A program made the translations under genes and the position numbers. A DNA stretch of 64,000 bases from Paracoccus indicus (GTDB lineage Bacteria; Pseudomonadota; Alphaproteobacteria; Rhodobacterales; Rhodobacteraceae): NCBI RefSeq assembly GCF_003056335.1, contig NZ_PYWA01000009.1, positions 62,001 to 126,000 of the forward strand, in the 5' to 3' direction. The notes beneath the pieces were generated by a model. It saw only the letters and a list, made by a program, of their open reading frames with translations, searched no databases and was not told the origin of the DNA. Within the stretch, counting starts at the first letter, position 1. Every line of letters begins with the position of its first letter. This document shows positions 56,786 through 64,000 of the stretch, piece by piece.

Positions 56786-57438
56786 GCCGACCACTCCTCG
56801 AGGGCTAGGGTGAGGGATGCGTAATCGTCGAAGATGCGCGCGGCCCCGGCCTGCATCAGTTCGGCCCGCGGGTGATAGCCCCATGCGACGCCAAAGCCCG
56901 CCATTCCGGCGTTGCGCGCCATCTGCATGTCGAAGCTGGTGTCGCCGATCATCAGCGCATCACCGGCATCGACCCCGGCATCCGCCATCGCCGCCTGCAG
57001 CATCGAGGGATGTGGCTTCGAAGGATGCCCGTCCGCAGTCTGCAGGCTGATGAAGCGCCCCTGCCAGCCGTGCGCCGCGATGACCGCATCAAGGCCCCGG
57101 CGCGATTTTCCGGTGGCGACAGCCAGCAGCAGATCGTCGCGCATCGCCAGACGGTCCAGACAGTCGGCCACCCCATCATACAGCGGCGCGGCCTGCGCGG
57201 CGCGGGCGGCAGTATAGGCCGATTTGTAACCCTCGGTCACAAGTTGCTGCACGCCTTCGGGCGCACCGGGCAGAAGCTGTGCGACGGCGACCGGCAGGGA
57301 CAGCCCGACGATCGACAGGACCTTGGCCCTCGGCATGGGGGCCAGCCCCGCCCCGGCAAGGGCGCTGTCCATCGCCGCCAAGATCAGACCCTGGCTGTCC
57401 ACCAGCGTGCCATCGACATCAAAGACGACAAGCCTCAT
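56782..57438 (-). CDS. HAD-IA family hydrolase, phosphoglycolate-phosphatase-like
   Basis: A 218-aa phosphatase with motif I FDVDGTLVDSQ at the N-terminus, a helical cap domain, VATGKSRRGL (motif II region), SKPHPSML (motif III lysine) and MIGDTSFDMQMARNAGM (motif IV). Phosphoglycolate or another small phosphate ester is likely. It overlaps both neighbours by 4 nt. Confidence 0.9.
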   Translation of the reverse strand: MRLVVFDVDGTLVDSQGLILAAMDSALAGAGLAPMPRAKVLSIVGLSLPVAVAQLLPGAPEGVQQLVTEGYKSAYTAARAAQAAPLYDGVADCLDRLAMRDDLLLAVATGKSRRGLDAVIAAHGWQGRFISLQTADGHPSKPHPSMLQAAMADAGVDAGDALMIGDTSFDMQMARNAGMAGFGVAWGYHPRAELMQAGAARIFDDYASLTLALEEWSA

Positions 57439-58484
57439 TCGTCCTCCGCGAAGGGATCGGCGGGGACGTCGTTTTCATGCCAGCCAAGCGAATTCCACGT
57501 GCGGGACATATGTTCGGGCAAGGGCGCGGTCAGGGTGATGCGCTTCTTGGTGATCGGATGATCGAAGGTCAGGCTGCGGGCGTGCAGATGCAGCTTCTTG
57601 CTGATCTCTCCGCCCAGTTGCGCGCCCCAGCCATCGCCCAGGTTTTCCTGCCCCGAGCCGCCGTATTTCCCGTCGCCCACGATGGGGTGGCCCAGCTCGG
57701 CCATATGGGCGCGCAGCTGATGGGTGCGGCCGGTGATCGGCACCAGCGCACACCAGCTGGCCCGCGTACCAAGCGCGTCCAGCACGGCGTAATCGGTGGT
57801 CGCGCGCTTTGCGCCTTCGGTCTTGTCGATGTCACGGGGATGGACGGCGATCATCTTCTCATCCCCGCCGCGATGGCCGCCCTTGACCAGGCCATAGCGG
57901 ATCGTGCCCATCCGGGGATGGGGCACACCCGCGACGGCGGCCCAATAGATCTTGCGGGTGCTGCGCAGGCGGAACGCCTCGGACAGGGCGCGGGCGATCC
58001 GGTCGGTGCGGGCCAGCAGCAGGATCCCCGAGGTATCCTTGTCCAGCCGGTGCACCAGCTTGGGGCGCTCCTTGTAGCCGAACATCAGCGCGGTGGTCAG
58101 CCCGTCGACATGGCGACCGCCCAGACCGCTGCCACCCTGGCTGGGCAGGCCCGGAGGCTTGTTCAGTGCGATGATATGTTCGTCCTTCCACAGGACGGCC
58201 TTCTGGATCATCTGCTCGTCGGCCTGATTGACCTGCGGGCCCAGGGGACGTTCGCTGCGTTCGCGGGCCGGGCCGGGTTCGGGCATCGGCGGGATGCGGA
58301 CCTCCTGCCCGGGTTGGACGCGGGTCGCGCCCTTGACGCGGCCACCATCGACGCGCAGCTGGCCCGTGCGGCACAGCTTCTCGATCGCCACCTGCGAGAC
58401 ATGCGGAAAGCGCTTGCGTAGCCAGCGGTCAAGGCGCTGTTCGCCGTCTTCCTCGGTGACCCGGATTGTCTGTACGCCGCTCAT
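57435..58484 (-). CDS. RluA-family rRNA pseudouridine synthase (RluC-like)
   Basis: A 349-aa enzyme with an N-terminal S4 RNA-binding domain (RLDRWLRKRFPHVSQVAIEKL) and a catalytic domain with LVHRLDKDTSGILLLA, which holds the nucleophilic aspartate in the RLD motif, and GRTHQLRAHMAELGHP. RluC is the nearest type, acting on 23S rRNA. The start at 58484 (MSGVQTIRV) overlaps the crcB stop; the frame extends upstream only within crcB. Confidence 0.9.
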   Translation of the reverse strand: MSGVQTIRVTEEDGEQRLDRWLRKRFPHVSQVAIEKLCRTGQLRVDGGRVKGATRVQPGQEVRIPPMPEPGPARERSERPLGPQVNQADEQMIQKAVLWKDEHIIALNKPPGLPSQGGSGLGGRHVDGLTTALMFGYKERPKLVHRLDKDTSGILLLARTDRIARALSEAFRLRSTRKIYWAAVAGVPHPRMGTIRYGLVKGGHRGGDEKMIAVHPRDIDKTEGAKRATTDYAVLDALGTRASWCALVPITGRTHQLRAHMAELGHPIVGDGKYGGSGQENLGDGWGAQLGGEISKKLHLHARSLTFDHPITKKRITLTAPLPEHMSRTWNSLGWHENDVPADPFAEDE

Positions 58485-58855
58485 GCCCAAATTCCTCGAC
58501 CCAATGCCAGTCCCGCCACGACGGCCACCAGCGACAGCAGGACCGTTCCTGCCACATATGCCAAGGCGATGCCGCCCTGACCCTTTTCCCACATCGTCAG
58601 CACATCAAGCGAGAATGCCGAAAACGTCGTGAACCCGCCAAGGAAGCCCGTCAGAAGAAGGGGCGCATAGGCATTCCCCACCCGATGGGCGAACAAGGCC
58701 GCCAGCAGCCCCATCAGGAACGATCCGGCAATGTTCACCAGCCCCGTCGCAAGGCCGAGTGCGGCCCAATGCGGGGGGATCATCCGGTAAACGGCGAAAC
58801 GACCGGTGGCGCCAAGCGCGCCGCCGATCGCGACTTGCAGAAAGGGGTTCATCAT
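58481..58855 (-). CDS. crcB: Fluoride channel CrcB (Fluc)
   Basis: Small dual-topology membrane protein of about 124 aa with four helices that exports fluoride. FLGGFTTFSAFSLDVL is the family signature and GALGATGRFAVYRM is the N-terminal motif with the conserved Arg. Starts at 58855 or 58852 (MM pair) are equivalent. There is no fluoride riboswitch upstream, since the gene directly follows rarA. Confidence 0.93.
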   Translation of the reverse strand: MMNPFLQVAIGGALGATGRFAVYRMIPPHWAALGLATGLVNIAGSFLMGLLAALFAHRVGNAYAPLLLTGFLGGFTTFSAFSLDVLTMWEKGQGGIALAYVAGTVLLSLVAVVAGLALGRGIWA

Positions 58856-58886
58856 CGCGCGGGTGTGTCGCCAGTGGCAGCCAAAG

Positions 58887-60209
58887 TCAACCGCCACGCT
58901 TCAGCCGCTGCGCCACGAACCAGTCCAAGCGGCGTTTCAATTCCCGCTCGAACCCCCGTTCGACCGGATTATAGAGGACCGGACGCTTCATGCCGTCGGG
59001 GAAATAGTTCTGGCCGCTGAAGCCGTCCTCCTCGTTGTGGTCATAGGCATAGCCCGCACCATAGCCCTGTTCCTTCATCATCTTGGTCGGCGCGTTCAGA
59101 ATATGGGCCGGAGGCGTCAGGCTGCCGGTGCGCTTCGCCTCGGCACGGGCGTTCTTATAGGCGGCGTAACCCGCGTTCGATTTGGGTGCCAAAGCCAGAT
59201 AGAGGACCGCCTGAGCCAGCGCCAACTCGCCTTCCGGACTGCCAAGGCGTTCATACATCGCCCAAGCGTCAAGGCAGTGCCGCGCGGCGGCGGGATCGGC
59301 CAGACCGATATCCTCGACCGCCATGCGGGTGATGCGGCGGGCAAGATAACGGGGGTCCTCGCCACCCTCCAGCATCCGCGCGAACCAGTAAAGCGCTGCA
59401 TCCGGGTCGCTGCCACGCACGGATTTATGCAGGGCCGAAATCAGGTTATAATGCTCATCCCCCGATTTGTCGTATTTTGCCGCCCGCTTCATAAGCCGCT
59501 GCGCCAAGGCGTCGCGGTCGACCTTGCCGTCGGTCTTCCATGCCGCCACCTGTTCGATCAGGTTCAACGCCGCACGCCCATCGCCATCGGCCATTTCCAG
59601 CAGGGCCTCGCGGGCGTCGGCGGTCAGGGGCAGCTTGCGGCCGATCTCACGTTCGGCCCGTTGCGCCATCAGCTCCAGATCGGCCAGTGACAGACGTTCC
59701 AGCACGATGACCTGGGCGCGCGACATGACGGCAGCGTTCAGCTCGAAGCTGGGGTTTTCGGTCGTGGCCCCGACCAGCAGGATGGTCCCATCCTCCATAT
59801 GCGGCAGGAAGCTGTCCTGCTGCGCCTTGTTGAAGCGGTGGATCTCATCGACGAACAACAGGGTCCCGCGACCCTGGCTGGCGCGCAGACGCGCGGCCTC
59901 GAACACTTTGCGCAGGTCGGGCACGCCGGTGAAGATGGCGCTGATCTGCACGAAGGCCAGATCCGTTTCATCCGCCAGAAGCCGTGCGATGGTCGTCTTG
60001 CCCACACCGGGCGGCCCCCAGAGGATCAGCGACGACAAGCTGCCGGCCGCCAGCATGCTGCCAAGCGGCCCGTCAGGCCCCAAGACCTTGCCCTGACCGA
60101 TGACCTCGGACAGCCGGGTCGGGCGGATGCGGTCGGCCAAGGGACGGGGCCCGGCCTTTCCAGCGGGGGCAGGGTTCTGCGGCGGTGTCGTGTCGAAAAG
60201 ATCAGCCAT
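58887..60209 (-). CDS. rarA: Replication-associated recombination protein RarA
   Basis: AAA+ ATPase of the RarA/MgsA/WRNIP1 family acting at stalled forks, 440 aa. LADRIRPTRLSEVIGQ precedes Walker A WGPPGVGKTTIAR and Walker B LLFVDEIHRFNKAQQD; GATTENPSFEL is the sensor region. The C-terminal tetramerisation part includes YPNPVERGF-like LYNPVERGFERELKRRL. It leads the crcB-rluA-HAD-atp12 run, 54 nt after luxI. Confidence 0.96.
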   Translation of the reverse strand: MADLFDTTPPQNPAPAGKAGPRPLADRIRPTRLSEVIGQGKVLGPDGPLGSMLAAGSLSSLILWGPPGVGKTTIARLLADETDLAFVQISAIFTGVPDLRKVFEAARLRASQGRGTLLFVDEIHRFNKAQQDSFLPHMEDGTILLVGATTENPSFELNAAVMSRAQVIVLERLSLADLELMAQRAEREIGRKLPLTADAREALLEMADGDGRAALNLIEQVAAWKTDGKVDRDALAQRLMKRAAKYDKSGDEHYNLISALHKSVRGSDPDAALYWFARMLEGGEDPRYLARRITRMAVEDIGLADPAAARHCLDAWAMYERLGSPEGELALAQAVLYLALAPKSNAGYAAYKNARAEAKRTGSLTPPAHILNAPTKMMKEQGYGAGYAYDHNEEDGFSGQNYFPDGMKRPVLYNPVERGFERELKRRLDWFVAQRLKRGG

Positions 60210-60263
60210 GATTGCGCAGTCTAGGGCCGTCGCGGTTCATGCGACAGCCCCCATCGGCAATCG

Positions 60264-60854
60264 TCAGTGCATCTTGGATGCCAGGTCGATCGCGACGCAT
60301 TGGAAGCTGCCGTCGTCGATCCACATTTCGGGGCCCAATGCCTCGGCGGTCAATCCGCAGCGGCCATACCAACGTGGCCAGTTCGACCCGGTCAGCGCGA
60401 TCAGCTTGGTCGCGCCAAGGTCGCGGGCCGATGACGTCATCGCCTCGACCATCTTGAAATGCACCTTGCGGCGATACATCTGCGGGATCGAATGGCTGAC
60501 GAAAACCCGCGAACATTCCCAGATATGGGGATCGACGGGCGCCGGATCGTTCAGCAGATCCTGCGGGATCGAACCGCCCAGGATCCCCTCCTGCGCGTCG
60601 CGAATCATGTAGGAATAGATCCCACAGCGGGCCGTGGTGGGCGTCAGGCGGATACCTGCCAGAACCTCGCCCATGTCATGGATGGCGATCCAGCGGCTTT
60701 GCGGCGTGTCGTACTGGTCGAACTCCATGTCGTCGGATTCGGGCAGATCCCAGTTCTTGTGAACGATGAAGCTCTGCTTTCTGGCCCGGAAGAGATTGGC
60801 GAACAATTCACCATGGTTGTGAAGGTTTGAAAAGGACAGGGTCGTGATCTGCAT
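60264..60854 (-). CDS. luxI: Acyl-homoserine-lactone synthase (LuxI family)
   Basis: Makes an acyl-homoserine lactone from SAM and an acyl-carrier-protein thioester. The 196-aa protein keeps the LuxI invariant residues: RARKQSFIVHKNWDLP (Arg, Phe, Trp), EFDQYD (two Asp), GIRLTPT (Arg) and ECSRVFV (Glu, Arg). The start at 60854 follows AGGAGCACCGA; codons further upstream overlap the intergenic region. It lies 58 nt after luxR in the same direction. The acyl chain cannot be read from the sequence. Confidence 0.93.
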   Translation of the reverse strand: MQITTLSFSNLHNHGELFANLFRARKQSFIVHKNWDLPESDDMEFDQYDTPQSRWIAIHDMGEVLAGIRLTPTTARCGIYSYMIRDAQEGILGGSIPQDLLNDPAPVDPHIWECSRVFVSHSIPQMYRRKVHFKMVEAMTSSARDLGATKLIALTGSNWPRWYGRCGLTAEALGPEMWIDDGSFQCVAIDLASKMH

Positions 60855-60912
60855 TCGGTGCTCCTGGGGTGTAAGGGCCCCCTTCCCTGCCATGCGGACC
60901 CCAAGGTGACAT

Positions 60913-61524
60913 CTACAGCAAACGGTATTCCTTGGCCCGTTGCAGCGCCTCGGCGGTCGTTCTCGCCTTCAGCCGTTCACGGACTGAAATAAGCCTCGCC
61001 TTGAACGCGCTTTCGGTAATTCCAAGCTTTGCAGCCGCCGCCGCGTGACGGTCACCCTGCGCGATGCAGCGAAGGGCTTCTTTCTGAGCTTTTGTCAGGC
61101 TCGCAGGCGGCTCTGTGATTTCATGAAGCCGCTTTATCGTGACCGAGATCTGCTCGATCTCGTCATCGGTGAACTCGCGGTCGGCCCGCCCGAAGGAGGC
61201 GATCGTCCGCGACGAGATGGGTCCGTTCGACACCGTCAGACCATAGGTGAGGCCGTGATTCGCAGCCTCGCGCAGGATGTTGAAGGGGTCGGGAATTGGC
61301 AGCGCCGACCAGCGGCACGCGCCGGTCGTCGAAAAGCCCCAAGCGATCGTGGGGTCGCGCAGAGCATAGCCGTTTTGCGAATAGAACTCCGACCATTCCT
61401 CGGAATAGGTCTGGAACTGCATCAGCGGCGCCGCAAAGCGGATGTGCAGACCGACGAAATACCCCGAATGGGCAAGCTTGCCCAGCTTCGCGAGTCCGGC
61501 GTTTATATCTGCACGAGATGACAT
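60913..61524 (-). CDS. luxR: LuxR-family quorum-sensing regulator
   Basis: Acyl-homoserine-lactone receptor and DNA-binding regulator, 203 aa from the first ATG. The N-terminal autoinducer-binding domain has EEWSEFYSQNGYALRDPTIAW, in which the conserved W, Y, D and W ligand residues can be picked out. The C-terminal helix-turn-helix spans LTKAQKEALRCIAQGD to ITESAFKARLISVRERL. The ATG at 61524 matches short Rhodobacteraceae LuxR proteins and has no ribosome-binding site of its own; a TTG at 61596 is in frame. A small ORF with a strong ribosome-binding site overlaps its start. Confidence 0.9.
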   Translation of the reverse strand: MSSRADINAGLAKLGKLAHSGYFVGLHIRFAAPLMQFQTYSEEWSEFYSQNGYALRDPTIAWGFSTTGACRWSALPIPDPFNILREAANHGLTYGLTVSNGPISSRTIASFGRADREFTDDEIEQISVTIKRLHEITEPPASLTKAQKEALRCIAQGDRHAAAAAKLGITESAFKARLISVRERLKARTTAEALQRAKEYRLL

Positions 61525-61628
61525 GTTTTTTTGTACAAGTTGCGAGGAACGGGGAGAATCTTCATGGTCAGCTTGCGTTGATATAGTTTCCCGCAAGTTA
61601 ATGGGCGTAAGAATTCCGCCTGATACAT
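61503..61628 (-). CDS. Possible 41-codon leader ORF overlapping luxR
   Basis: ATG at 61628 preceded by a near-perfect AAGGAGGAAA (61642-61633), the strongest ribosome-binding site in this region. The frame encodes 41 aa (MYQAEFLRPL at the start) and stops at 61503, 22 nt inside luxR and out of frame with it. It uses codons rare in this genome (TTA, CTA, ATA, many AAA), so it is unlikely to be an ordinary protein gene. It could couple translation to luxR. An inverted repeat, CTTGCG (61572-61577) / CGCAAG (61592-61597), lies within it. Confidence 0.4.
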   Translation of the reverse strand: MYQAEFLRPLTCGKLYQRKLTMKILPVPRNLYKKTCHLVQI

Positions 61629-61750
61629 CGAATTTCCTCCTTGAAAGTCATGGGGCGCGCGCAGCCACATTGCGCAAGCCTACTTCAAGCATCGGGCCGC
61701 GTGGAAGTTTCACGTGCAAAGATTGCGTAACGTCACGTCATGCAAGTGGT

Positions 61751-61785
61751 GAAAAAACCCCGCCATGCGGCTGCACGACGGGGTT
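61751..61785 (-). terminator. Terminator of the alpha ribosomal operon after rplQ
   Basis: Minus strand: AACCCCG, loop of 16 nt, CGGGGTT followed by TTTTC. It begins 26 nt after the rplQ stop and separates the ribosomal operon from luxR. Between it and the leader ORF (61629-61750) I see only repeated TTGCG-type half-sites. Confidence 0.75.
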
Positions 61786-61810
61786 GATCAACCTGACGGT
61801 GATCCGGAGA

Positions 61811-62230
61811 TCACTCTTCGGCGGCGAACTCTGCTTCCAGGCGTGCGCGGTCCGCAGCACCCTTGGCCGAGGTATCGCGGTCGACCAGCTCGATGATCGC
61901 CATCGGTGCCATGTCGCCATAACGGAAACCGGCCTTCAGAATGCGGGCATAGCCACCCTGACGATCCTTGTAACGCTCACCCAGAACGTCGAACAGCTTG
62001 GCGACATGCATGTCCTGCTTCAGCTGCGACGCGGCCTGACGGCGTGCGTGCAGGTCGCCGCGCTTTGCCAGCGTGATCAGCTTTTCGATGATCGGACGCA
62101 GTTCTTTGGCTTTCGGCAAGGTGGTCTTGATCTGCTCGTGCTCGATCAGCGAGCCGGACATGTTGGCGAACAGCGCCTTGCGGTGTTCGTGGGTACGGTT
62201 GAGGCGGCGATAGCCACGTGCGTGACGCAT
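61811..62230 (-). CDS. rplQ: 50S ribosomal protein L17
   Basis: Large-subunit protein, 139 aa, with the invariant opening [20 protein letters not shown] and [20 protein letters not shown]. It is the last gene of the alpha operon, 116 nt after rpoA. Confidence 0.98.
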   Translation of the reverse strand: MRHARGYRRLNRTHEHRKALFANMSGSLIEHEQIKTTLPKAKELRPIIEKLITLAKRGDLHARRQAASQLKQDMHVAKLFDVLGERYKDRQGGYARILKAGFRYGDMAPMAIIELVDRDTSAKGAADRARLEAEFAAEE

Positions 62231-62346
62231 GATATTCTCCTAAGACGTCTTTTGCTTTGTCCGGCGGCCCATGCGGTGCGGGCCGCTCTCCTTGGGGCTT
62301 GCGCCCAGCGTGTGGCAAGGCGCCCATCAGGCGCCCCGCCGCAATC

Positions 62347-63363
62347 TCAGAACTGGTCGTCGAAACGCTTTGCCAGGTCCTCGATGTTCTCCGGCGGCCA
62401 ATCGACCACGTCCATGCCCAGGTGCAGACCCATGCCAGACAGCACTTCCTTGATCTCGTTCAAGGACTTGCGACCGAAGTTCGGGGTGCGCAGCATCTCG
62501 GCTTCGGTCTTCTGGATCAGGTCGCCGATATAGACGATGTTGTCGTTCTTCAGGCAGTTCGCCGAACGGACCGACAGCTCCAGCTCGTCGACCTTCTTCA
62601 GCAGACGCGGATCGAATTCCAGACCCTCGTCGCTGTCTTGGCGGCTGGCGGCTTCCGGCTCGTCGAAGTTGACGAAGACCGAGAGCTGGTCCTGAACGAT
62701 GCGCGCGGCATAGGCCACGGCGTCTTCCGGGGTCAGCGAACCGTCGGTGTCGATCTTCATGGTCAGCTTGTCATAATCCAGCACCTGACCTTCGCGTGTC
62801 GGGGTGACTTCGTAGCTGACGCGCTTGACCGGCGAGAAGATCGCGTCGATCGGGATCAGGCCGATGGGGGCATCTTCGGGACGGTTCTTGTCGGCCGCGA
62901 CATAGCCCTTGCCCGTCTGCACGGTCAGTTCCATGTTCAGGTCGGCGCCGTCGTCCAGATGACAGATGACATGGTCGCGGTTCAGGATGGTGATCCCGGC
63001 CGTTTCCTGGATGTCGCTGGCCTTGACCTCGCCCGGACCCTTGGCCGACAGCGTCAGACGCTTGGGGCCTTCGACGTCCATCTTCAGCGTGACGCCCTTG
63101 AGGTTCAGGACGATGTCGGTGACGTCCTCGCGGACGCCGGCGACGCTGCTGAATTCATGCAGGACGTTGTCGATCTGGACCGAGGTGATGGCTGCGCCTT
63201 GCAGCGAGGACATCAGCACGCGGCGCAGCGCGTTGCCAAGCGTCAGGCCGAAACCGCGCTCCAGCGGTTCGGCGACCACGGTCGCCGTGCGGGTCGCATC
63301 AGCGCCCGGCTTGACGGCCAACTGAGTCGGCTTGATCAGTTCGGCCCAATTCTTGTGGATCAT
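62347..63363 (-). CDS. rpoA: RNA polymerase alpha subunit
   Basis: Alpha subunit, 338 aa. The N-terminal assembly domain has [22 protein letters not shown]. The C-terminal domain that contacts promoter UP elements and activators has [20 protein letters not shown] and [12 protein letters not shown]. It sits between rpsK and rplQ in the standard order. Confidence 0.99.
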   Translation of the reverse strand: MIHKNWAELIKPTQLAVKPGADATRTATVVAEPLERGFGLTLGNALRRVLMSSLQGAAITSVQIDNVLHEFSSVAGVREDVTDIVLNLKGVTLKMDVEGPKRLTLSAKGPGEVKASDIQETAGITILNRDHVICHLDDGADLNMELTVQTGKGYVAADKNRPEDAPIGLIPIDAIFSPVKRVSYEVTPTREGQVLDYDKLTMKIDTDGSLTPEDAVAYAARIVQDQLSVFVNFDEPEAASRQDSDEGLEFDPRLLKKVDELELSVRSANCLKNDNIVYIGDLIQKTEAEMLRTPNFGRKSLNEIKEVLSGMGLHLGMDVVDWPPENIEDLAKRFDDQF

Positions 63364-63432
63364 GGGTTTGCCTCCATACCTGTCCCCGTCTCATGACCAA
63401 AGTCGGAAACGCCCGAGGTGAAATGCGAAAAT

Positions 63433-63461
63433 CCGGACCGCGCGGAATACGTGCGGTCCGG
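63433..63461 (-). other. Stem-loop between rpsK and rpoA
   Basis: Perfect 9-bp stem CCGGACCGC / GCGGTCCGG with an 11-nt loop in the 115-nt gap. Not followed by a U-tract. It may be a processing site or attenuator adjusting rpoA relative to ribosomal proteins. Confidence 0.55.
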
Positions 63462-63478
63462 TCGTTGATGATCCGAAA

Positions 63479-63868
63479 TCAGACGCGGCGGCGCTTCGGA
63501 GGGCGGCAGCCGTTGTGCGCGATCGGCGTCACGTCACGGATCGCCGTGATGTTGAAGCCTGCTGCTGCCAGCGCGCGCAGAGCCGATTCACGGCCCGAAC
63601 CGGGGCCCTGAACTTCGACGTCCAACGTGCGGACGCCGTGTTCCTGCGCCTTGCGGCCTGCATCTTCGGCAGCCATCTGGGCGGCATAGGGGGTCGACTT
63701 GCGCGAACCCTTGAAGCCCATCGTACCGGCCGAGGACCACGCGATCGCGTTGCCCTGGACGTCCGAGATCAGGATCTTGGTGTTGTTGAAGCTGGAGTTC
63801 ACATGAGCAACGCCGGTGGCGATGTTCTTGCGCTCTTTACGCTTCATGCGAGTTTTATCACGTGCCAT
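63479..63868 (-). CDS. rpsK: 30S ribosomal protein S11
   Basis: Small-subunit protein, 129 aa, with [18 protein letters not shown] and [18 protein letters not shown], the conserved C-terminus. It follows rpsM by 11 nt. Confidence 0.98.
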   Translation of the reverse strand: MARDKTRMKRKERKNIATGVAHVNSSFNNTKILISDVQGNAIAWSSAGTMGFKGSRKSTPYAAQMAAEDAGRKAQEHGVRTLDVEVQGPGSGRESALRALAAAGFNITAIRDVTPIAHNGCRPPKRRRV

Positions 63869-63879
63869 GTCGCTACCCC

Positions 63880-64000
63880 TTACTTCTTCTTGCCGGCAAT
63901 GGCTTTTGCCGGGCCTTTACGGGTGCGCGCATTGGTGTGCGTGCGCTGACCGCGGACCGGAAGGCCGCGACGGTGGCGAAGACCGCGATAGGAACCCAGG
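63880..64000 (-). CDS. rpsM: 30S ribosomal protein S13, C-terminal part, cut by window edge
   Basis: The last 39 codons of S13 are present: [20 protein letters not shown], then [16 protein letters not shown] and stop TAA (63882-63880). The N-terminal two-thirds lies to the right of the window. Confidence 0.95.
   Translation of the reverse strand, partial: LGSYRGLRHRRGLPVRGQRTHTNARTRKGPAKAIAGKKK

Noticed and set aside
58481..58886. Fluoride riboswitch for crcB
   Set aside because: Only about 31 nt separate rarA and crcB and no pseudoknot-like structure is visible.
61503..61628. luxR extended by a frameshift to start at the strong ribosome-binding site (61628)
   Set aside because: The 41 codons do not resemble a LuxR N-terminus, and the product from 61524 already has a complete autoinducer-binding domain.

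Overview
The window comes from a GC-rich alphaproteobacterium of the Rhodobacterales type, most likely Paracoccus or a close relative (inference). The evidence is gene content: a Mcl1-type malyl-CoA lyase, a bzt/aap acidic amino-acid transporter, OpgG-OpgH-OpgC glucan genes, a LuxR-LuxI pair of Rhodobacteraceae type, an ATP12 assembly factor, and the tail of the alpha ribosomal operon. I see no insertion sequence, prophage or CRISPR array. Most of it is chromosomal backbone made of tight operons, many joined by 4-nt ATGA or GTGA stop/start overlaps.

Layout. (1) 1-7434: an accessory catabolic locus for a branched sugar acid. apnO, a TRAP transporter (dctP-dctQ-dctM) and a ribose-type ABC binding protein run leftwards; oiaK and the RuBisCO-like oiaX run rightwards. 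The combination matches the kinase/decarboxylase branch of D-apionate breakdown: apionate to 3-oxo-isoapionate, to its 4-phosphate, to L-erythrulose 1-phosphate plus CO2. The two control regions share a sequence element. (2) 7456-18236: pheT and pheS separated by an opposite-strand TM2 gene, an AGCS symporter, a cytochrome P450, chaA, rplT, rpmI and pyk. (3) 18348-28503: an N-formylglutamate amidohydrolase homologue, a D-amino-acid transaminase, mcl1, a TIGR02186/TSUP pair, surE-pcm-nlpD, and a PIMT-like/tolC/PopZ-like operon. (4) 28653-38961: tRNA-Cys, waaA, DUF1178, lysC, ptsP, opgG-opgH-opgC.

(5) 39006-42789: a GSCFA/SGNH pair, two identical tRNA-Arg(ACG) genes, each with its own promoter, and an orphan histidine kinase. 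(6) 43051-51174: rpmH-rnpA-yidD-ttcA, an EAL-domain gene, yidC-MOSC-engB-argB and sixA. (7) 51226-60209: the aap/bzt operon, atp12, a HAD phosphatase, an RluA-type synthase, crcB and rarA. (8) 60264-64000: luxI and luxR, with an AT-richer leader carrying a small ORF that overlaps luxR, then rplQ, rpoA, rpsK and a truncated rpsM.

Items most worth follow-up: the apionate locus with its two uptake systems and shared operator-like element; the candidate divergent PopZ between tolC and nlpD; the luxR leader ORF; the PIMT paralogue joined to tolC; and the overlapping GSCFA/SGNH pair beside the glucan genes. No gap between genes exceeds 300 bases; the longest, 61525-61810, is the luxR leader plus the rplQ terminator.
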